DNA of 64,000 nt, taken from Oscillospiraceae bacterium (lineage in GTDB: Bacteria > Bacillota > Clostridia > Oscillospirales > Ruminococcaceae). Below the pieces are notes generated by a model that was not told where the DNA came from, did not search any database, and worked only from the letters and a program-made list of their open reading frames with translations. Of the stretch, positions 59,328 to 64,000 are shown in pieces. The stretch's first letter is position 1; each line of letters starts with the position of its first letter. Both the position numbers and the translations under genes were made by a program. Location of the stretch: contig JAETSI010000004.1 of the NCBI GenBank assembly GCA_021769725.1, forward strand, positions 62,001-126,000. Direction: 5' to 3'.

Positions 59328-61253
59328 TCAGATGTCAAGATTCTGTGCGAATTTTGCATTTTCCTCGATAAATTTTCTTCTCGGCTCAACGTTGTCTCCC
59401 ATGAGAATAGAGAAAGTCTCGTCAGCCTTGAGAGCGTCCTCCATAGAAATGCGGACTATCGTTCTGTGTTCAGGATCCATTGTAGTTTCCCAGAGCTGTT
59501 CAGGATCCATTTCACCAAGACCCTTATACCGCTGTACTTCTACCTTGTACTTTCCGTCCTCCGAAAGTTCGGCGATATACTGATCTCTTTCTTCGTCGGA
59601 GAAAGCATAGCGTATCTTCTTGTTCCTCTCAACCCTGAAAAGGGGAGGCTGCGCTATATACACGTTTCCGTTTGCGATAAGGGGACGCATATATCTGAAA
59701 AAGAAAGTCAGCAGAAGCGTTCTGATATGCATTCCGTCAACGTCGGCATCCGCCATGATAATAACTTTTCCGTAGCGAAGCTTTTCTATATCAAAATCCT
59801 CGCCGATTCCCGTTCCTAGAGCCGTTACTACAGGAGAAAGCTTGTCATTGCCGTAGATCTTATCTATACGTGCCTTTTCAACGTTGAGCATCTTGCCCCA
59901 AAGGGAAAGGATAGCCTGATATGCACGGTTGCGTCCCTGCTTGGCAGAACCGCCGGCTGAATCTCCCTCTACGATGTAGATCTCCGTATAACGTGGATCA
60001 CGCTCGGAGCAATCTGCCAGCTTTTCGGGCATTGAGGAACTTCCGAAAGCGTTTTTCTTGCGCTCGGCTTCTCTTGCTCTCTTGGCGGCTTCACGTGCTT
60101 TGAGGGCGGAAACGCTCTTGTCAAAGATCATCTTTGCCACATCGGGATTCTCCTCAAGGAAGTTCATAAGCTTTTCCTGCACCAGCTTATCAATAAAAGG
60201 CTTCACTTCAGGATTTCCGAGACGTCCCTTTGTCTGCCCCTCAAATTCGCACTCCGTAAGCTTAACAGAAATTACGGCAGTCAGACCTTCACGGACATCG
60301 TCGCCGGCAAGCTTCTCTTTATCCTTGAGAAGTCCCATTTTTCTGCCGTATTCGTTTATTACCCTTGTAAGGGCGCTCTTGAAACCAACTTCATGAGTTC
60401 CGCCGTCCTTGGTATGGATATTATTCGCAAAGGAAAGCACTGTCTCGTTGTAGGTATCGTTGTACTGAAGAGCAATCTCCGCAAAAGAGTCGTTCTGCCT
60501 GCCCGATACATAAATGACATCCGAACTAAGAGGTTTGCCTCTATTGACATTGAGGTATTCTACAAACTGGCGGATTCCTCCCTCATAATGAAGAACCTCT
60601 CCACGAATATTCTCACTGTCACGTTTATCCGTGAATACTATCTTGATGCCGGCATTGAGAAATGCCTGTTCACGAAGTCTTTTAAGGAGAACTTCATAAT
60701 CGTAGACGGTGCTTTCAAATATCTCTCCGTCAGCCTTGAACATTACGCTTGTTCCCGTATCGGAAGCATCGCCGATCACTTTAAGCTGCTCGGAATAATT
60801 TCCCCGCTCAAAACGCTGAAACCAGATATGCTCTCCGTCCTTTACCGTAAGTTCAAGCCATTCCGAAAGTGCGTTTACTACGGATGCGCCTACTCCGTGG
60901 AGACCTCCGGAAACCTTGTAGCCGCCGCCGCCGAATTTTCCGCCTGCGTGTAATATCGTATATACGACGGTAGCTGCGGAAATTCCTTCCTTGTGGTGGA
61001 TTCCTACGGGGATTCCTCGTCCGTTGTCGGATACACGGATTATATCGCCCTCCAGGATCTCCACTTTTATCTCCGTGCAGTATCCTGCCAAAGCCTCGTC
61101 AATGGAGTTGTCCACAATCTCATAGACAAGGTGGTGCAGTCCCCCCGGACCCGTTGAACCGATATACATACCCGGTCTTTTGCGGACTGCCTCCAGTCCC
61201 TCTAAGACTTGTATGTCGTTTTCATCATAGTTGGTGTTATTCTGCTGACTCAT
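59328..61253 (-). CDS. gyrB: DNA gyrase subunit B
   Basis: A 641-residue GyrB: GHKL ATPase ([42 protein letters not shown]), transducer domain, and Toprim domain ([30 protein letters not shown]) with the PLFRV C-terminal part. It supplies the ATPase and metal site of gyrase. ATG 61253 with GGAGGT is the start; that ribosome site lies inside the last codons of the RAYT gene, which ends 4 nt before gyrB. Confidence 0.97.
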   Translation of the reverse strand: MSQQNNTNYDENDIQVLEGLEAVRKRPGMYIGSTGPGGLHHLVYEIVDNSIDEALAGYCTEIKVEILEGDIIRVSDNGRGIPVGIHHKEGISAATVVYTILHAGGKFGGGGYKVSGGLHGVGASVVNALSEWLELTVKDGEHIWFQRFERGNYSEQLKVIGDASDTGTSVMFKADGEIFESTVYDYEVLLKRLREQAFLNAGIKIVFTDKRDSENIRGEVLHYEGGIRQFVEYLNVNRGKPLSSDVIYVSGRQNDSFAEIALQYNDTYNETVLSFANNIHTKDGGTHEVGFKSALTRVINEYGRKMGLLKDKEKLAGDDVREGLTAVISVKLTECEFEGQTKGRLGNPEVKPFIDKLVQEKLMNFLEENPDVAKMIFDKSVSALKAREAAKRAREAERKKNAFGSSSMPEKLADCSERDPRYTEIYIVEGDSAGGSAKQGRNRAYQAILSLWGKMLNVEKARIDKIYGNDKLSPVVTALGTGIGEDFDIEKLRYGKVIIMADADVDGMHIRTLLLTFFFRYMRPLIANGNVYIAQPPLFRVERNKKIRYAFSDEERDQYIAELSEDGKYKVEVQRYKGLGEMDPEQLWETTMDPEHRTIVRISMEDALKADETFSILMGDNVEPRRKFIEENAKFAQNLDI

Positions 61254-61257
61254 GAAC

Positions 61258-61824
61258 TTACCTCCATTTGGCACCAGCGGTGCCCCTCCATTTATTCTGA
61301 TTGAAATTATTGTTGATCCAATTCAGAGGATTATTTTCGATATATCTGCATATTTCAATAAATTCCTTTTTATTTCGGATTATATGGTCGTAATATGAAC
61401 GCTGCCATATATTAAAACCTGTTTTTCTGTTTACGAATCTTTTAAATGCTGATATTACCAACGGAATCGTTTGGTTTGTAGGGGACGGCGTCCTCGACGT
61501 CTCGCTTATTGAAGCCCTGTTGATTATTTTATCTTCATCAAAAATAAAAATTATCATATGAACATGATCGGGCATTATCACATATTTTAAAATTTTTATT
61601 TTTTCATATACACTGTTTATTTCGTTTATCTGGTCTTTTACAAATATTCCGTATTCTTTCAATTTCTGTTGTGGGACGTCGAGGACGCCGTCCCCTACAC
61701 TTTCTATTTCATATAAATACGGTATTTTGTCTTTGGTGCATATTGTTATGAAATACAATCCGTTTCCTGAATAATCATAATTTTTCAGGCGCATTTCTTT
61801 TCTCACCGAATATTCTTTTTTCAT
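61258..61824 (-). CDS. REP-associated tyrosine transposase (RAYT, Y1/HUH family)
   Basis: A 188-residue Y1-type transposase: start [20 protein letters not shown], the HUH pair in [10 protein letters not shown] (His87, His89), the catalytic Tyr in [10 protein letters not shown] (144/145) and [13 protein letters not shown]. RAYTs cut single-stranded palindromes that carry a GTAG or GGAG tetranucleotide, and are thought to spread REP sequences. Residues 44-50 (GDGVLDV) and 110-116 (RTPSPT region) are encoded by two inverted REP-like palindromes inside the gene. It is inserted between remB and gyrB and overlaps gyrB's ribosome site, so it may be read with the gyrase genes. Confidence 0.92.
   Translation of the reverse strand: MKKEYSVRKEMRLKNYDYSGNGLYFITICTKDKIPYLYEIESVGDGVLDVPQQKLKEYGIFVKDQINEINSVYEKIKILKYVIMPDHVHMIIFIFDEDKIINRASISETSRTPSPTNQTIPLVISAFKRFVNRKTGFNIWQRSYYDHIIRNKKEFIEICRYIENNPLNWINNNFNQNKWRGTAGAKWR
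61477..61699. repeat. Perfect 25-bp inverted REP-like pair within the transposase gene
   Basis: The left copy (61477-61501) begins TGTAGGGGACGGCGTCC; the right copy (61675-61699) is its exact reverse complement. 173 bp lie between them and encode the HUH motif region. GTAG followed by a GGACG-G-CGTCC palindrome is the classic layout of REP sequences recognised by RAYTs. Frame is kept through both. Confidence 0.95.
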
Positions 61825-61859
61825 AATTTTTTTACATCCGGATGGCTTTCCCTGCTATT

Positions 61860-62321
61860 TTAATACCATGTGTACAGAATCATATCATAGGTATCCCCAT
61901 CCTTGAAGAAATATGCCTCAGCAGGATTTCCTTTTCTTTCATAAATGACGTATTCATCACATCCGAAAGTTCCCTTATATGAATCATTGTATTTGTGTTT
62001 CCCGTCATTAAAATGTTCACCATTTTTGCTGTAAGACCATATGTCTCCTTTACAATATTTTTCCATAAAACCAAGATGATCATTTCCGATATTTTCAATG
62101 TGAAGCTCATATCTGGGACCGTCTTTGAAAACTACTTCCTTTTTGTATTTTGTTAATTCCATATCTTTTGTTATTTCGATATTGAATTTATTGCTCATGT
62201 AACTGCGGCTCAAACCTGTTAAGAAAAAAAGGTGAAATTCCAGATAAACCAACACTCCGATTAAAATAACCGAAAAAATTATCATGATGATTTTTATAAG
62301 TGTTTTTCGCTTTTTTATCAT
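61860..62321 (-). CDS. Hypothetical single-pass membrane protein
   Basis: A 153-residue protein with a basic N-terminus, a membrane anchor (IIMIIFSVILIGVLVYLEF) and a soluble domain containing several Tyr/Gly/Asp turns (SYKGTFGCDEYVIYERKG, AYFFKDGDTYDMILYTWY). I recognise no family. Its ATG overlaps the remB stop by 4 nt. A/T-rich codons and unusual location between remB and the transposase suggest it came in with, or was captured by, that insertion (inference). Confidence 0.65.
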   Translation of the reverse strand: MIKKRKTLIKIIMIIFSVILIGVLVYLEFHLFFLTGLSRSYMSNKFNIEITKDMELTKYKKEVVFKDGPRYELHIENIGNDHLGFMEKYCKGDIWSYSKNGEHFNDGKHKYNDSYKGTFGCDEYVIYERKGNPAEAYFFKDGDTYDMILYTWY

Positions 62322-62581
62322 ATCATCCCTCCGCCATTTTCCATCCTCTTTCTGAGAGTTGAAGCCAAAAGAGGCGATATATAGACCTTTTCAATGCCAT
62401 TTCTCACAGTGATAACAAAACTTTTTGGCATTTCATAATTGATGTACACGCACTTTTTTTCTTTTACCGCCCGGTCAAGAAGCAGCTTTGTACATTTTTC
62501 TACTGTGGTGTTTTCAAGATCGAATATCCCGATAACATCTCTTATATCAACGGAAAGATTATTCCCAATGTGAAGATACAT
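62318..62581 (-). CDS. remB: RemB/YaaB-like DUF370 regulator
   Basis: An 87-residue DUF370 protein: [46 protein letters not shown]. In Bacillus, RemA/RemB act in matrix-gene control, RemB (YaaB) lying between recF and gyrB as here. Its start overlaps the recF end by 23 nt, so it is translated from within recF. It keeps the ancestral order broken only by the hypothetical and transposase genes that follow. Confidence 0.9.
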   Translation of the reverse strand: MYLHIGNNLSVDIRDVIGIFDLENTTVEKCTKLLLDRAVKEKKCVYINYEMPKSFVITVRNGIEKVYISPLLASTLRKRMENGGGMI

Positions 62582-63695
62582 CTGTTATCCTTCCTCCGCT
62601 TATCCGCAGTATTTTTCCCTTTATTTCGGGGAGAAGCGCACTTTCATTAGGCGTCGTCAGAAATACCTGCATATCTTTTATGATATCAAATACAAATCTC
62701 TGACGGCTTTCATCAAGCTCCCCCATAACATCGTCAAGAAAAACAACAGGAGAATCCTTCGATTTTGTCTTGTAGATCTCTGCCTGAGCAAGCTTCATGA
62801 CAAGAGCGGCGCTTTTTATCTGTCCCTGAGAACCGAAATCCCTGGCGCTGAGTCCGTTTATCTTTATCAGTATCTCATCCCGATTTACTCCGGTATGGGT
62901 AGTTCCTGTCCGGATGTCGTATTCCGACGATTCCTGTAGTTTTCTATAATACTGCTCATATGCTTCATCGCCGCAGGGACTTTCAAAGTCTTGGGGATGA
63001 AAAACAGATGATCTGTATTCAAGCTCCATTTCCTCGCTGCCACCGGAGATAGTCCGGTAAAGACGACCGCATATATCGTTTATCCTGGCGATATATTCGT
63101 TCCTCATGTAGGATATCAGCGTTCCCTCATGCGCCGCCTGTCTGTCCCATACCTCCAGAACATCTGCGCCGGCGTTCCCCTGCATTATTTCTTTCAGGAG
63201 AGCATTGCGCTGATTCATAACTGCGCTGTGCTTGTTTATATGAACAACAAAAACAGGATTCAGCTGTGACGCCGCCATATCAATGAAGTTCCGCCGCCTT
63301 TCCGGAGCGCCCTTGATGATCTCGGCATCATCCGGGATAAAGGCAATGCACTTGAAAACGTCAAACAGCGCCCTTGTTCCCTTTTGCTTCACTCCGTTAA
63401 GAGTGATCTGCTTGGGTGCGGAAGCATTCCTTGTCATTTCAATGCTGATCTTCTGTTCTCTTGCACCGTCATGTATTTTTATCTTTGAAGACATCCTGTT
63501 TCCGCCGATAGTTATATAATCCTTTTCCTTTGAGCCACGAAAGCTCCGGCAGCCTGAAAGTATCCACATAGCCTCCAGAAGATTAGTCTTTCCCTGGGCG
63601 TTCGGACCGACAATGATGTTATATTTGAGGTCTGGGGCAAAAGAGATCCCGGACAGATTTTTAAATCCGTCTATATCCGCATAAGTGACTATCAC
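62559..63695 (-). CDS. recF: DNA replication and repair protein RecF
   Basis: A 378-residue SMC-like ATPase: Walker [15 protein letters not shown] near residue 30, a helical arm region, signature [16 protein letters not shown], and Walker [13 protein letters not shown]. RecF with RecO and RecR loads RecA at gapped DNA. Its start overlaps the yaaA end by 4 nt. The signature reads GSQGQ, normal for RecF. Confidence 0.96.
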   Translation of the reverse strand: MIVTYADIDGFKNLSGISFAPDLKYNIIVGPNAQGKTNLLEAMWILSGCRSFRGSKEKDYITIGGNRMSSKIKIHDGAREQKISIEMTRNASAPKQITLNGVKQKGTRALFDVFKCIAFIPDDAEIIKGAPERRRNFIDMAASQLNPVFVVHINKHSAVMNQRNALLKEIMQGNAGADVLEVWDRQAAHEGTLISYMRNEYIARINDICGRLYRTISGGSEEMELEYRSSVFHPQDFESPCGDEAYEQYYRKLQESSEYDIRTGTTHTGVNRDEILIKINGLSARDFGSQGQIKSAALVMKLAQAEIYKTKSKDSPVVFLDDVMGELDESRQRFVFDIIKDMQVFLTTPNESALLPEIKGKILRISGGRITDVSSHWE

Positions 63696-63898
63696 TCGAC
63701 GGTTACCTCCTGACCGTCAAGTGAGACCGTATCTCCGGAACGTATCTTCTTTCCCCTCATGGTGCATACTTCGCCGTTTACGAATACCTGACCGTCCTGT
63801 ATAAGAGCCTTTGCTTCTCCTCCCGATCCCACAAGGGATGCAAATTTAAGGAGAGCGTCAAGCTTTATGAACTCTGTGGTTATTTTTACTTTTTCCAT
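63692..63898 (-). CDS. yaaA: S4-domain RNA-binding protein YaaA
   Basis: A 68-residue S4-like protein ([49 protein letters not shown]). It lies between dnaN and recF in most Firmicutes and is thought to act in ribosome biogenesis. It overlaps recF by 4 nt and follows dnaN by 40 nt. Confidence 0.94.
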   Translation of the reverse strand: MEKVKITTEFIKLDALLKFASLVGSGGEAKALIQDGQVFVNGEVCTMRGKKIRSGDTVSLDGQEVTVE

Positions 63899-63938
63899 TT
63901 TTCCTTACCTCTTCAACTATGCTTTTTGAAACCGGTTA

Positions 63939-64000
63939 TCAGTTCTTTAACTGTATCGGCATTACAAGGTAGATATAGCTTTCGCCCTCAAGTGGGAGGA
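63939..64000 (-). CDS. dnaN: DNA polymerase III sliding clamp, 3' end only
   Basis: Only the last 19 codons are inside the window: LPLEGESYIYLVMPIQLKN then TGA (63939-63941). The end VMPIQ(L) matches the beta-clamp C-terminus (usually MPxR/M). With yaaA-recF-remB-gyrB-gyrA following, dnaA and the canonical oriC region are expected beyond the right edge. Confidence 0.9.
   Translation of the reverse strand, partial: LPLEGESYIYLVMPIQLKN

Overview
The window looks like a chromosomal segment of a low-to-mid GC Firmicute of the Ruminococcus/Oscillospiraceae type (inference from gene content and order, not from a marker gene). Supporting signs are: strong AGGAGG ribosome sites; many sigma-A promoters of the form TTGACA-17-TATAAT; a perfect CIRCE element ahead of hrcA-grpE-dnaK-dnaJ; divergent rpsT/gpr; ylxM-ffh-rpsP-khpA; an electron-bifurcating NfnAB pair; an orphan MsmK-type sugar-ABC ATPase; and dnaN-yaaA-recF-remB-gyrB-gyrA at the right end, which places that end near the dnaA/oriC region. 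No tRNA, rRNA, CRISPR array or prophage was recognised.

Layout. 1-5463: the F1Fo ATP synthase operon (atpE end, atpF, a fused delta-alpha gene, atpG, atpD, atpC). 5556-8365: secD-secF with its own promoter and terminator. 8523-10652: two COG0523/CobW-type metal GTPases, one with a long His-rich tract. 10862-14117: an alpha/beta-hydrolase-like protein whose nucleophile position is Gly, then tex. 14347-16991: GIY-YIG, zinc-ribbon, Cys-cluster, YitT and small-protein genes. 17164-21315: a cell-wall operon (hydrolase, membrane-anchored MurF-like ligase, D-Ala-D-Ala ligase, acetyltransferase). 21464-26011: nfnAB and ppk. 26070-28176: an FHA/PP2C/membrane-protein operon. 28517-30884: SRP and ribosome genes. 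30959-31771: a divergent SLOG/XRE pair. 31814-37992: the heat-shock operon and a VanY-type carboxypeptidase. 38457-45498: zinc-ribbon protein, mscL, nrdR, rsuA-type synthase, msmK and small membrane genes. 46016-54963: carB, a second zinc-ribbon membrane protein, rpsT, gpr, a SleB-like hydrolase and ytaF. 55004-64000: metallophosphoesterase, gyrA, a YcxB-like protein, gyrB, a RAYT transposase, a hypothetical protein, remB, recF, yaaA and the dnaN end.

The most unusual layer is a dispersed repeat. At least nine copies or fragments of a composite palindromic element of roughly 150-250 bp sit between genes. Full copies consist of an AT-rich hairpin, a CCAAAGGGG hairpin and a GTGGGGAC..GTCCCCAC hairpin. 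The arms of the first hairpin differ between copies but stay complementary within each copy. Several copies lie inside the loops of inverted repeats that act as terminators, and one ends exactly at the -35 box of ppk. The window also encodes a REP-associated tyrosine transposase (RAYT) inserted in the recF-gyrB cluster. Its own coding sequence carries a perfect 25-bp inverted pair of related GTAG-plus-palindrome sequences. I infer a Gram-positive REP/RAYT-like system.

Other points worth checking: the delta-alpha ATP synthase fusion; a DnaA-box-rich spacer at about 45.5 kb, roughly 18 kb from dnaN; a second MITE family; and a structured rpsT leader.
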